Origin: Ariolimax columbianus
Taxonomy: Eukaryota > Mollusca > Gastropoda > Stylommatophora > Arionidae
DNA length: 64,000 bases
Assembly (NCBI GenBank): GCA_036924085.1
Contig: JAVGWX010000005.1
Coordinates: 97,468,672 to 97,532,671, forward strand
Direction of reading: 5' to 3'
The position numbers and the translations under genes are program-made. This document shows positions 35,525 to 45,605 of this stretch, in pieces. The notes beneath the pieces are model-generated. The model had not been told where the DNA came from, did no database searches, and saw only the letters and a list, made by a program, of their open reading frames with translations. Numbering within the stretch: position 1 is the first letter of the stretch; each line of letters begins with the position of its first letter.

Positions 35525-35699
35525 ATTTTCAACGGTCTGTTGAGGAAACTATGAGTCGGAGGATAATGAAATTTGGGAAACTTGACGGTTGGTATGCGCT
35601 GTTTACACTAGAACTGACGTATGTTCACTTCTTGCAGTTTGGTTCAGTTTCATGTGAACACGCCTCGTGTGTATGTGTATATATATATATATATATATA

Positions 35700-36481
35700 C
35701 ATGAGGTAGCTTCAAAAAGTTCCGGGAATTAGTGGATTGTATAGAAATAGGTTACAAACAATAGAATTATCTACACTACATGTCCTTTAAAGTAGTTCCC
35801 TTCGGCAACTACATACTTTTGCCAACGTGCATACAGCTGCTGGAAACATTCTTGGAACCCATTACTTGACACCTCTCCCAGCTGTCTTGTCGCATTGGTG
35901 ATAACGTCCTCAGCATCCTTGGGAACCATATGTTGACACAAACGGTGCATGTGCCGTTCATTGTGGAGAATACTATGGCATCGTCCAACTGAAATTCCAA
36001 CTTCTGAGGCTATTTTCTCGACACTAAGTCTTCTGTAAGCACACACACCGTTTCGAACACGCTCAATGTTTTCATCGTTGATCGAAGTTGACGATCGTCC
36101 CCTACGTGCATCATCATCGACACTAACACGACCTTCACGGAAACGCTGGTGCCTCACTAATGCTTGCGATTTCTTCATTGCATTTTCACCATACGCTTTA
36201 GTAAGCAATGATTGTGTCTCTGATGGTGACTTCTCAAGCAGAACATTGAATTTGACACTTGTATGTTGTTCAATGAAGGACATTTTCAACTCCTACGATG
36301 CAACGAGCACAACACACAAATACACTTCTATAACTTCGGTTCGAGAGTATTTGTGAAGGTCATGTCTGCCATGTCCTTTCTTCAAGTTCACTACAAACTG
36401 ATAAATATATATTCTCCATAATATCATCTTTCTTTCAACCGCGAGTCGACTATTCCGGGAACTTTGTGAAGCTACCTCGTA
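35700..36481 (-). mobile_element. Mariner-like element, internally deleted
   Basis: Terminal inverted repeats are GAGGTAGCTTCAAAAAGTTC at the left and its inverted counterpart, ending GAAGCTACCTCGTA, at the right. TA sits at or next to both ends. The element is about 780 bp against roughly 1.3 kb for typical mariners. It carries one shortened transposase frame on the minus strand. It lies only about 30 bp from the palindromic element, with a TA microsatellite between them. Confidence 0.8.
35771..36289 (-). pseudogene. Mariner transposase lacking its catalytic domain
   Basis: The 172-codon frame starts with a mariner N-terminal HTH (SFIEQHTSVKFNVLLEKS, then AMKKSQALVRHQRFREGR). A second HTH follows (LSVEKIASEVGISVGRCHSI) up to LCQHMVPK at about residue 122. 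The frame then jumps to a mariner C-terminus, LYARWQKYVVAEGNYFKG. Mariner transposases are usually about 340-350 residues; the missing middle is where the DDD catalytic triad lies. The frame has no stop, so a DNA-binding-only protein could in principle be made. Expression is unknown. Confidence 0.75.
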
Positions 36482-36639
36482 TATAGAAATATATGAGTAA
36501 GATTACCGATTACTTTATTGTGCACCCTGAGCGTGATGGTGAAGGGGGACTGGGGTCCTCCATGTGGTTTTGTTTTGCTTGTTTTCATCTGCGTGATGCT
36601 CACTAATATGGGGATCACGTCGATCCCCCACCTCGTTAA

Positions 36640-37430
36640 GCCAGACTGCTCTGCGTGCAGTGCGCATACAGGGAGAACTACTTGGGAAGGGGACTGTACT
36701 CCAGTCGTTCGTCTTTCTCTCTGACTTCATGGCCAGCCTAGCGGTGTTTGGAGTTCTTGTCATGATCTAGGACATCATTGACGTGTGATATTGCTCGAAT
36801 GTCCCTCTTGTGCAGATCCATCTGGAGATGTTGCCTAAGTGGTAGGCCCATATGACGTCGCTCAAACAAGACATGTATTATCATTTGCTGGTTCTCCTTG
36901 CCTTTTTATTCAGATACCAAGTTTCATTTCAGAGCAAAGCACTGATAGGACCACTGAATCGAATAGGTCTGCTCTGTTGTTTTTCGTGGCGTCTGTGGTA
37001 ATCCTGATCGGGTTGAAAACGGCCCAGTCCGCTATTGGCGCCTGGTTTCAGGCTAATTCCCATATTGAGGAGGTAGCCGAGGACGATATAATTGTCAACA
37101 CCCTCTATGGTGTTTCTTTTAGCAGCGCGGGACACACAGCAATTGCCTATATCTTTGGTGTTTCATATGTTGTGAAGTCTGCTTTTTTGATTTCCGCGTC
37201 CAGCGACGTTAGTTTCTGTGTCGCTTCGGTGGGTGTTTCTGTGATAAGTGTAATATTGCCAGCAAATCTTAAGTGATTTTAGTCAACTCCCATTTGTCGA
37301 TGTTATATTCACCCTTCCCAATGTCTCATCGTCGACTCCAGGCATGCAAAGAAATGGTTGTGTGAGATGGGGTCACCTTGTCGTAAACTTTTTTCTGTGA
37401 GGATAATTATCGGGCGTGTGAATTGACAAA
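36640..37430 (-). pseudogene. LINE reverse transcriptase fossil (RTE- or CR1-like)
   Basis: Reading the minus strand from 37430, LRQGDPIS appears at about 37360-37385 (motif B region). A segment LKSLKICWQYYTYHR, or LRFAGNITLI with a frame change, stands where the FADD box is expected. IEGVDNYIVLGYLLNMGISL follows at about 37050-37110, matching the (V..Y.YLG) block. Further down, SKHR-stop-AGHEVRERRTTGVQS resembles the W.WAGHVARR...RW block. Frames change several times, so the copy is dead. It abuts the plus-strand LINE that starts near 37555. Confidence 0.6.
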
Positions 37431-37554
37431 TGAGGGTGGTGCATCCGTCATAGCAACCTCTCAACATGCCAGTGTCTCCAGCTTCAACTTCCTGATGTTC
37501 CAGAACTTTCTACACATATTCTGGTTAGACCGAGTCAAATGCTCAGATCTCCTT

Positions 37555-39170
37555 GGAGTGGAGGAAAACCAAGCTCTGGAAGTAAAAGTCCCAGTTCAAG
37601 AAGTGGGAGCCATGGAGGGAAACGATAATATCACAATGGAAGAACTAAAGGCAGGATTAGAGAAAATTAAGATTGGTAAAGCAGCAGGACATGATGGTAT
37701 AACACCAGAAATGGTTAAATACATGGGAACGGCAGGAGAGATACTATTCATGAAGATTCTCAAGGCAGCTTGGCGCCACAAGAAGATACCAAGAGACTGG
37801 GAGGTTGTAATAATAATACCAATATTTAAAAAGGGCCACAATCGACAATGTGAAAATCACAGAGGTATTTCCCTTCTCAGTGTCCCCGGGAAAGTCTACT
37901 CTAGGATTCTAGAACGGCGACTATGAGGTCTAGCAGAGCCAAACATGGATGAAACTCAATGCGGGTTTAGGGCAAACAGAAGTACTCAATGCCTTATCTT
38001 TACACTCAGACAGCTAAGTGAAAAGGCTCTTGAATATGATAAAGAGATGCATCTCTGCTTTTTGGATTTGGAGAAAGCATTTGATAAAGTTCCTTGGGAC
38101 AAACTCTGGGAGTGCCTGACAAGGAAGAACATCCCAGGACCCGTGATCTCTGCCATTCAGAGTTTCTATAAAACATGCAGAAATTATGTGCAGACATCAA
38201 ATCAAAAGTCAGGAGAGTTCAAGACTACTAGCGGAGTAAGACAGGGGGACATTCTATCACCATACCTTTTCATACTCCTCATGGATGAAGTCATCAAAGC
38301 CTGCAAGGAAAGGACAACAAAAGTATGAAGTAGGGTACTGAAAGATGAGACCAAGTTACATATCGGAACTAGCATTTGCAGATGATCACGAAAACCGAAG
38401 CACATCTCCAGATCAACTTGCAGGTTTGGGAAGAAGAGTTGAAGAAGAGAGGAATGCACATCAGCAACTCCAAAACAAAAACCATGGTGATCGACAGAGA
38501 TGAAAAGAGACATCAGATAACCCTGGGAACACGAGCACTGGAGCACGTCAGCAACTTTAAATATCTATGAGTGGTAATAGATAGCAGGAGAGGAATCAAA
38601 GAGGAGTTAACTGCACGAAGGGCAGCAGCAGGTAGACTTTTCCTTGCAATAAACAGAGGATTCCTCAGTAAAAGAGAAATAAGCAGGAAAACAAAGATCG
38701 ATGTATACCGCTCGACCTATGTGCCTGTTCTGACATATGGATGTGAGTCGTGGGCAATGACTACAGCCCAAGAAAGGCAATTACAAACTTCAGAAATGAG
38801 GTACCTAAGAAAGGCGGTTAAGGTGACGAAAAGGGACAAGATCCGTAACCAGACAATACGTAGCAATCTTGAATTTCAACCCCTGCAGACACGAGTGGAG
38901 CAGTACCAACTACAGTGGTTTGGCTATGTCTGTAGAATGGAAGAAGATCGGATACCAAAGCGGTCATGAGAGATAAAAAGTCAAGGATGCAGACCACGAG
39001 GACGTCCCAAAGTACGTTAGGAAAACAACATACGACAGTCTCTAAGTGATAGAGGGTTGGATTGGAAAGAGGCCAGGAAAAAGACGGCAGAGTGGCGGAT
39101 AGAGCAGTGTGGCGTTTTCTCTGGCAAACCTCTACACCTCATGGTAGAAGAGGAGCGACTAAGTAAGTAA
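37555..39170 (+). pseudogene. LINE ORF2 fragment: reverse transcriptase and C-terminus
   Basis: The plus strand carries GKAAGHDGITPEM and NHRGISLLSVPGKVYSRILE (early reverse transcriptase blocks). Then come LCFLDLEKAFDKVPWD (motif A), GVRQGDILSPYLFILLMD (motif B) and LAFADD (motif C, about 38369-38386). After that come VPVLTYGCESWAMT and RGRPK near the end. The palm catalytic aspartates are present. It is broken by TGA stops at about 37924, 38326, 38568 and 38967 and by frameshifts around the FADD box. The endonuclease is missing, so it is 5'-truncated. The style is that of RTE-like LINEs; I cannot fix the clade by eye. Confidence 0.8.
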
Positions 39171-39640
39171 GTAATCATATGAAATCATACCATATATGTA
39201 TAATTATTATATTAGGCATGGGGCGAGCCAGCTCAAACTGAACAGAATGTTAAGTCACAACAACCTGTATATGTTTAAGACACGTGCTACACTGGGATGT
39301 ACAAGGTTTCCACGATAAAGAAGATGATGATGGGTTTAAAATCACCAATCCACTCCTAGTGGAGCATAGGGCCACCACTACAGTTGTCTCCTTCACATGA
39401 CGCTTGTATTCGAGAATGAGCAATGGTGGTTTATGTAGCAATAGTTTTGTTGTATCGGGTTGTAAACCACTTGCACGGCTCTCTTTACGCCTTTGATAAC
39501 GTCTTTGTAAGGTTACAGGGGCCTAATTCTTTCCTCCCCGCTCACGGTTCAGGTAGTTTATGTTTTAATATTTGCCTTTAGTAATTGAAGGTGACACGAA
39601 TTTGTGCAGGCTCTAGAGATGGAACTTCGGGAGGAACCTG
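39171..39640. other. Unassigned sequence with a dispersed motif
   Basis: No gene. TCCTAGTGGAGCATAGGGCC at about 39354-39373 is a variant of the motif seen near 31.94 and 40.62 kb. Confidence 0.4.
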
Positions 39641-39644
39641 CTCC

Positions 39645-39900
39645 TGGACATCACAATCTACCATCCACAACATAGAAGTCGCTGAACAGACTCCGAACTG
39701 GTGTATCAAGGTGCAGGGGGATTAAGAAGCGATGGGGATACACAGATGATGACAAATGTGATTGCGGCGCAATACAGGACCCAGACCACCTGATGACCTA
39801 CCCCAACCTCCAGGAAACAGGCAATAGGCACGAGATCCTGGAGGCAAATGACAAGGCAATCCATGTCGCTGGATACTGGATGCTACATAAAAACGTGGTG
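39645..39900 (+). pseudogene. LINE C-terminal zinc-binding tail fragment
   Basis: The plus strand reads SLNRLRTGVSRCRGIKKRWG, then CDCGAIQDPDHLMTYPNLQE. The pattern LNRLRTG....KWG...D..C.CG..QD..HL...CP matches the end of many animal LINE proteins. The final Cys of the zinc site appears changed to Tyr (TYP). No other part of the element is attached. Confidence 0.6.
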
Positions 39901-40079
39901 TTTTGACACGGAAAGTAAGTCAGTATTGAAGGAATTAGCTCCTGAACACGTCCAAACGATTTCCGGTTTGGATCGTATATATCAAAACGGATCTAACGAT
40001 ATTTGTAGATCCTGGTTTGGAAGCCAACGTGCGACATAGGTGTCGTGTTTGTTGTGACAGGTTAGGTTGAGGGGTTCAG

Positions 40080-40560
40080 GGGTGGATACGTGCAGAGGAG
40101 TTAAGGGATAGTGTGTGTGTGTGGGCGTGGATAAGAGGTAGATGGGAGTGTTTGAGAGCGGAAGTGTGATGGGGATGTTTAAAGGAGGGAGATGGAGAGG
40201 TGATGTTTAAGAGAGGGAAGGACGGAATTTTTAAGACAGGAGGGAGAGGGATATTTAAGAGAGGGAGGGAATATTTAAGAGAGGGAGAGAGAGGGAATGT
40301 TTAAGAGAGGCAGGGATGAGGGCTGCTTGAGTGAGGGAGCAAGAGGGGATGTTTAAGAGAGGGAGGGAGAGGGAATGTTTAAGAGAGGGGATGGATGAGA
40401 GAGAAGTAAATGTTTCAGAGAAGAACAGATTGAGGAGGAAGAAAGGAATATTTTAGAGAGGTAGGGAGAAAGAATTGTTTGAGAGAAGGGAGTGAGAGAG
40501 AGAGAGAACAAAATACATGGACCAGTGAGTGTAAGAGAGGGGACAACACATGGGATGAAT
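40080..40560. repeat. Purine-rich degenerate minisatellite
   Basis: Repeats of GGGATGTTTAAGAGAGGGAG with units of roughly 25-35 bp occur from 40150 to 40400, with GA-rich variants on both sides. Confidence 0.7.
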
Positions 40561-40600
40561 GAAAACAGCGGGGAAGAGGAATGTCGTCAATAAATCCAAA

Positions 40601-40880
40601 CCGTTCCAGCTCCTGTTGGAGCATAGGCCTTCAACAAATACATATAAGTCATGAAACGTTGACCTGCCCTTCTGTGTTGAGGTTGTTATGGCTTAAAGTC
40701 TCTACAGGATAAGGTAACCAGCCCAATGCCCATCCCTTCGCAATCGCCTCTTACGGCATGACTGGCAGGTTACAGTGTTAATATTCGTTAATCCCCGTAA
40801 CACTTGGATATATAAACGGATTAGGACAGAGACGGATAGGGAGAAGAGGAAAGAGATGGAGAGAAATATGAATCGGAACA
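40601..40880. other. Unassigned sequence with a dispersed motif
   Basis: CTCCTGTTGGAGCATAGGCC at about 40610-40629 is the third occurrence of the short motif also near 31.94 and 39.36 kb. Nothing else is recognised before the GGA-rich tract. Confidence 0.35.
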
Positions 40881-40889
40881 ACTGAAGAA

Positions 40890-41165
40890 GAATTTGGCAA
40901 GGTGGAAATGGATAAGGAGGTGGAGATGGAAGAGGTGGAGATGGAGGAGGAGGTGAAGATGGAGGTGGAGGAGGTGGAGATGGAGGGGGCGGTGGAGGGG
41001 GATGAGGAGGTGGAGATAGAGGAGGAGGTGGAGATTGAGGAGGTGGAGATGGAGGAGATGGAGGAGGTGGAGATGGAGGACGCGGTGGAGGGGAGGAGGA
41101 GGTGGAGATACAGGAGGAGGAGGAGATGAAGGAGGAGGTGGAGATGGAGGAGGAGGAGAATGGGG
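40890..41165. repeat. GGAGGTGGAGAT-type purine minisatellite
   Basis: Short units such as GGAGGTGGAGATGGAGGAGG repeat for about 270 bp. The Glu-rich plus and Pro/His/Leu-rich minus open frames are compositional. A GA microsatellite follows at 41283-41312. Confidence 0.85.
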
Positions 41166-41268
41166 ATATAGAGATTGAGACAGAGAAAGTGTGAAAAAGA
41201 TCAATTGTGTGAGAGAAGGAAATAGTTTGTGGGAGGAAAAGAGAGAATTAGAGAAAGGCAGACAGAGA

Positions 41269-41317
<49 letters not shown>

Positions 41318-42025
41318 TAACAGAGAAAAAAGTAGATAGTGCAAGATTAAGAAAGTTCAAGTGAAATATTTGGGACGGCAACAAATAATTTAACCATGCT
41401 TTAACCATGAGAGAGATTAAGATAAAGTGCGGGAGAGGGAATGTGAGAGTATATTAGAAAAGAAAATGAGAAAGAAAAATGAAGACGACAGAACGAGGGA
41501 TTGAATAAATAAGAAATAGTAGCCTAAGAAATGAATAAATCTCTGTGTCCCTAGAGTTGTGGTGTCTGTGACACTTTCAGATTACATGATGAAGTTGCTA
41601 GCCTCTCCATTACATAACCGTCTTCATTCATATCACGAGATGTTTGCTAACCTTTTCTCTCGCGTCTATGAAAGGGTCGGAGGCTGTTTACGGGGGCTAG
41701 AAGAGGGAGGGCGAGGTTGGGATAAGGGACCAATCTTTGGGTTTCTATTTTGTAATTTTCAGCTTTTTTGCTTTTAGTTACTTCTTGCGCTTTTATTTAT
41801 GATCATCGGCTTCTTCTTTTTCTTCTTCTTGTTCTTCATTTTCTTCTGATTCATCATCCTCCGGTTGAAGAGTCGTCCTGAGACGGTAGTCGTATTATGT
41901 CTCTCCATTTGATCATATACTCTGCAGTTCTCTTTATTTCAGTATTGTTGTTGTTGAATGAATGCCCACACAAAAGTTTGTACTTTAATGTCCCTGTCCG
42001 CCTCAGATTTAAAGGTGAGTCTTGA
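41166..42025. other. Unassigned sequence with purine-rich patches
   Basis: No gene recognised. A (GA)n run lies at about 41283-41312, and TTC-rich text at about 41808-41850. Confidence 0.4.
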
Positions 42026-42029
42026 TATC

Positions 42030-42640
42030 AGCTGATCAGAGATCCTGATATGTCAAGGCGGATTGGACTAGCTGCGTCCGCTATGCACGACATCCGACGT
42101 GTGTGGAGTAATGACAAGATCTCCATTGGACCAAAACTCCGCATCTACCAGTCTCTGCGTGGTCCCAGTCCTGCTTTACGGCTCCGAAACCTAGATATTG
42201 CTGAAACATGACATGTCGAGACTGAAAGCCTTTCACATGCGCAACCAGCGACGTATCCTGAGCATCCGATGCCATTACTATATCAAACGTGGAGGTCTCT
42301 GCTAAAACAGGCCTCCACCCAATCTCAGAAACACTTGATCGGCGTCGAGTGTCATTGTTCGGTCATGTTGTACGGCTGTACCAAGAAACACTTGACCGGC
42401 GTCGAGTTTCATTGTTCGGTCATGTTGTACGGCTGTACCAAGAAACACTTGACCGACGCCGAGTTTCATTGTTCGGTCATGTTGTACGGCTGTACCAAGA
42501 AACACTTGACCACACTACACTAGTCGTTCGTATCGCCAAAAGTCTTCCCCCGACCGGCTGGAGGCGTAGAAAAAGCCGTTCCTTCACAGTATGGCTCCAA
42601 AAAACATGGCTCCTTCACTTGGGACATTGCCATTGGTTCT
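42030..42640 (+). pseudogene. LINE fragment, post-reverse-transcriptase region with internal triplication
   Basis: Across frames the plus strand gives a readable series. It runs from an RIGLAASAMHDIRRVW-like start, to KLRIYQSL and VPVLLYGSET-like text, to MSRLKAFHMRNQRRILSIR. It then reads NVEVSAKTGLHPISETLDRR and RVSLFGHVVRL, and ends with GWRRRKSRSFTVWLQKTW. This is the standard C-terminal course of RTE- or CR1-like LINE proteins. Frameshifts occur before 42280. The VSLFGHVVRL block occurs three times because of a 57-bp tandem duplication. Confidence 0.65.
42331..42515 (+). repeat. 57-bp in-frame triplication inside LINE coding sequence
   Basis: ACACTTGAYCGGCGTCGAGT starts at 42331, 42388 and 42445, with a partial fourth start at 42502. 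The period is exactly 57 bp (19 codons). Units differ by one to three bases. Confidence 0.93.
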
Positions 42641-43222
42641 TCGTCTTGTCCCTCACCCTTGCCATTCTACATGGAGTGTAGCACCACATTTCAAATGCTT
42701 CCAACCCCTTTTCATCCTTTTAAGTTTGAGTCATTGTCTCAGCCTCGTGCTATACACTTGACCCTACTTGAGTGGAGATTATTCTTTTCCTCAGTTCTTG
42801 AAATTCTTTGAGGTCAGCATTACTGTTTTTCTCTGAAATCTTTTTGCCATTGCAAGCCTTGTCTTAATATATATCTCATTGTGGGCATCTTCTGTTATTG
42901 TTTGCCCCAACATATAACTTTTGTGCTCGTTCGATTATTTCTCCATTGATGATTATACTCATTCGCCTATGTTGTTTGGCTGTTACCAAAGTCTTTGTCT
43001 TCAATTTGGTTTTATTTTCATGCCAAACTCTTTGGCTATGCTGTTAATTTGTTCAAGCAGCATTTGCAACGTTGCCACTGATTCCCCCCCCCCCCCCCAA
43101 CTATGGCTTGATCTTCTGCAGATTTAATGGCATTAACTTTCATAACACCCATTTACAACTCCTAAAAAACGTGTTTCATCATCATCAACATCTGGTTACT
43201 GTCCTAATAACGTAAGAGGTCG
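42641..43222. other. Unassigned sequence
   Basis: No supported gene. A poly-C run of about 15 bp lies at 43085-43099. The interval ends at the left target site of the second LTR-like element. Confidence 0.4.
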
Positions 43223-44467
43223 TGTAGCAGATCCCACTGTTTGGAATAGGGTTCTAACTAGAATATTACCACACTCATTCACATCATTCACGACCACACA
43301 CAGGAAATAATGTAGCACACAGCAGGTGGCATATTTATTATATAAAACTCATTGAACACCAACAAATTGAGTGCAATGAAATTACACACAATTCAAGAAT
43401 TATCATCTTAACTAATTATATATTCGGGAGGAGTTGTAAGTTTAAACTATTGATGTTGCTCCCACTAATCAAACCCAGTTCTTGTCGCACACACCGCACT
43501 CACCCCTCCCCTTATCTGCATCCTCAACACACACTCAAAAACTGTTCCTCACTCAAATCCGCTCAGGCGGTTGATCTGGACATAATGCATTCAATATATT
43601 CAACGTATACTCACATATGATCTCTCAACGCAGTCGATCTGTGTATACACACGCTCTGAAACATACATCGTTCCCTCGATGTCTACACACACCACACACA
43701 CACACCTAGATCTCTCCTAGACACAGTTGTACACTCCCACAAGTCTAGAACATATATCGTTGCCTCGGTGTCCCCACACACCACACACACATCTAGATCT
43801 CACCTAGTCGATCTACACACTCGCTTAACTCGCCAGGACATACCTCGTTCACATGGTGTCCTGCGTACAACACATATTCAGATTACCTCTAGATACAAAA
43901 TGCCCAACAAACACCTATTTGAGCGACTGACCCAGACTCAATGGCGTATACTGTTTGAGCGATCCTGTTCTATCTCTAATATTCGTACAACCGTCCATTA
44001 ACCGCTCCTCTATCAAATCGGTGAGCTAAACAGATTGCTATCTAAATTCTCTCTCTCGCTCTCATTTCCTGGCCAGTCCGCTTGAGCTAAACTTTGTCTA
44101 GTATTTTATAGTCTCAAGCAGTATCAGAGCTATCTAATGGATCTCTGGGAGGTGGCTCTATTCAGTAATTATTGGAACGAATTACTCTGAACTCCTGTCA
44201 CTCAAATCTCGCAGCAAGCTCTGCTGCCCTCCCATCTGTCACTCATCCCCCATTACCCAAATCGGAACGCCAGTGGTCAGTTCCTAGTCTACATGTACAC
44301 ATTCTTTCCTCCAACTCCGATTTCCATTGTTAAGACGGTGAGTGACCGTGGCGTAGTGTCCAGACGGAGAGTGACCTTGGCACCTTTGTACAGGTACATT
44401 TGTTCTCAGAGTCGCCAACTACATCACCCCTGCCCTAAACGCTCATGCTTCGGCTGGAACTGTAACA
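43223..44467. mobile_element. Solo-LTR-like dispersed repeat, copy 2, with 4-bp target duplication
   Basis: The segment runs from TGTAGCAG to CTGTAACA and is flanked on both sides by GTCG (43219-43222 and 44468-44471). Its internal sequence aligns in order with 18409-19588. Landmarks are CCTTATCTGCATCCTCAACA, AGTATTTTATAGTCTCAAGC, ACGAATTACTCTGAAC, TTACCCAAATCGGAACGCC and GACGGTGAGTGACCGTG. TG...CA ends and a 4-bp duplication fit an LTR retrotransposon solo LTR. No gag or pol lies nearby, and the superfamily cannot be assigned. Confidence 0.55.
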
Positions 44468-44715
44468 GTCGTTAGTTCTTAAAATGATGTTTGTGTCGTT
44501 ATGTCGTAAAGTAGAGCGCCTCTGCGATGTTTGCATCTTTCGACGCGACATATTCGTTTTGAGCACGGCATTTATGAGACCGATTGCATCTTCCCTCGAC
44601 AATCCGTAATGTGTAGGCTATGCTGAACTGTTGCAATCAGTTTCCAGGGCCGCCATCTAGAGGCAGTAAGGAGCTATGGTCAGTTATGGGTCACTACCCT
44701 TATGCCTGCCCCAGC
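44468..44715 (-). mobile_element. Diverged LINE 3' end
   Basis: The text ATTTATGAGACCGATTGCATCTTCCCT and GTCAGTTATGGGTCACTACC (taken in pieces) lines up with the 3' end at 28.3-28.6 kb (CAGTCAGCTATGGGTCGCTGACC) and 2.6-2.9 kb. It is more diverged than the other copies. The LTR-like element sits directly at its left end and may have inserted into it. Confidence 0.4.
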
Positions 44716-44728
44716 TATGAGTCTGGCT

Positions 44729-44800
44729 GCTGTTAGCTCATTCATAGCTGTATTGTCTGGCTGCTGTTAGCTCATTCATAGCTGTATTGTCGGCCCTATT
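44729..44800. repeat. 34-bp tandem duplication
   Basis: GGCTGCTGTTAGCTCATTCA begins at 44727 and again 34 bp later, each followed by TAGCTGTATTGTC. Confidence 0.85.
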
Positions 44801-45470
44801 ATTCAATAAGGTAAAGCAAGTGTCTGATGCCAGTGTAGTAAGGTATATCCAGTCACATTATGATATTTTCAGCGCATCTAGGGTCTTCTTCTCTTTCTAG
44901 CCACCATCACAGCTCGCTTTTGGTGTAATGTTAGAAAAGCCCTTTTTTAAACAACAAGCAAGCAGTTGGTATTTATATGGCCCGACATTCTGTTGGATTG
45001 TGTTTCATATGGTGACCTTTGATGACAGATCGGTGTGCGTTATTCCAAGGATCTATATGAAAGCATCCCAAATCACTGCTTGGGTTTTTACCAGTGGATA
45101 TTTGGTTTAAGAGACAAAAACTGTTAACAAATTGTACACAAATAAACGCCACCAAAAAGCTTTTACATTGCACATGTGTTAAATATATTTTTAAAGTTTT
45201 TGATTTATCTCCGCCATTATTAATGAGGAAGAAAGTAAGATGGCCAAGCCTTAGTGGCTGCGCCCTCGACTAGCTCATGTGTTCGTGGCGAGTTTTCCGA
45301 TGTTTGGTGGTTCCTGTTCGGATTATATTTCACAACTCCTTCACCAGGTGGTATCAGGGACTTTATTTTGGGGAATTTATGTGCTTTCGATCGGTTATCC
45401 TGTCTGTTATGTTGCATTTCGCTGCATTTCATGCCTGGCTCAAGCCGTGGGAAACCAGTGGGATGCGTCT
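44801..45470. other. Unassigned sequence
   Basis: No supported gene. Short frames at 44928-45173 lack any motif. Confidence 0.35.
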
Positions 45471-45605
45471 GTCCCATCCATCTCCCGTCATAACCTTGGC
45501 AGTCTGTCCCATCCATCTCCCGTCATAACCTTGGCAGTCTGTCCCATCCATCTCCCGTCATAACCTTGGCAGTCTGTCCCATCCATCTCCCGTCATAAAC
45601 GTGGC
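45471..45605. repeat. 35-bp minisatellite
   Basis: Four near-identical units read CAGTCTGTCCCATCCATCTC followed by CCGTCATAACCTTGG. The last unit changes to CATAAACGTGG, leading into the 106-bp array. Confidence 0.9.

Larger units (their letters stand above)
34952..35668. mobile_element. Palindromic mariner-derived foldback element, copy A
   Basis: The left end reads TACGAGTCGTGTTCAAATGA and the right end is its approximate inverted copy, TCATGTGAACACGCCTCGTG. Inside, two arms of about 340 bp are inverted copies of each other. Each arm carries a terminal inverted repeat, a short leader and the first roughly 60 codons of a mariner-type transposase. The arms meet at a unique centre of about 45 bp (35297-35340, including CAACAATATGTGCCTGACCT). 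TA microsatellites lie on both sides, consistent with TA target preference. A second copy at 60.34-61.05 kb has the same arms and the same centre, so this is a mobilised family. Confidence 0.82.

Noticed and set aside
36839..37276. 145-codon plus-strand hydrophobic frame as a membrane protein.
   Set aside because: The opposite strand carries LINE reverse transcriptase motifs (RQGDPIS and VDNYIVLGYLLNMG), so this frame is an antisense shadow.
37924..38969. Recoded TGA: four in-frame TGA codons in one LINE and two in another suggested a non-standard code.
   Set aside because: TAA stops also occur (51583 and the 22.7-23.3 kb fossil), frameshifts accompany the stops, and simple CGA-to-TGA or TGG-to-TGA mutation explains them.
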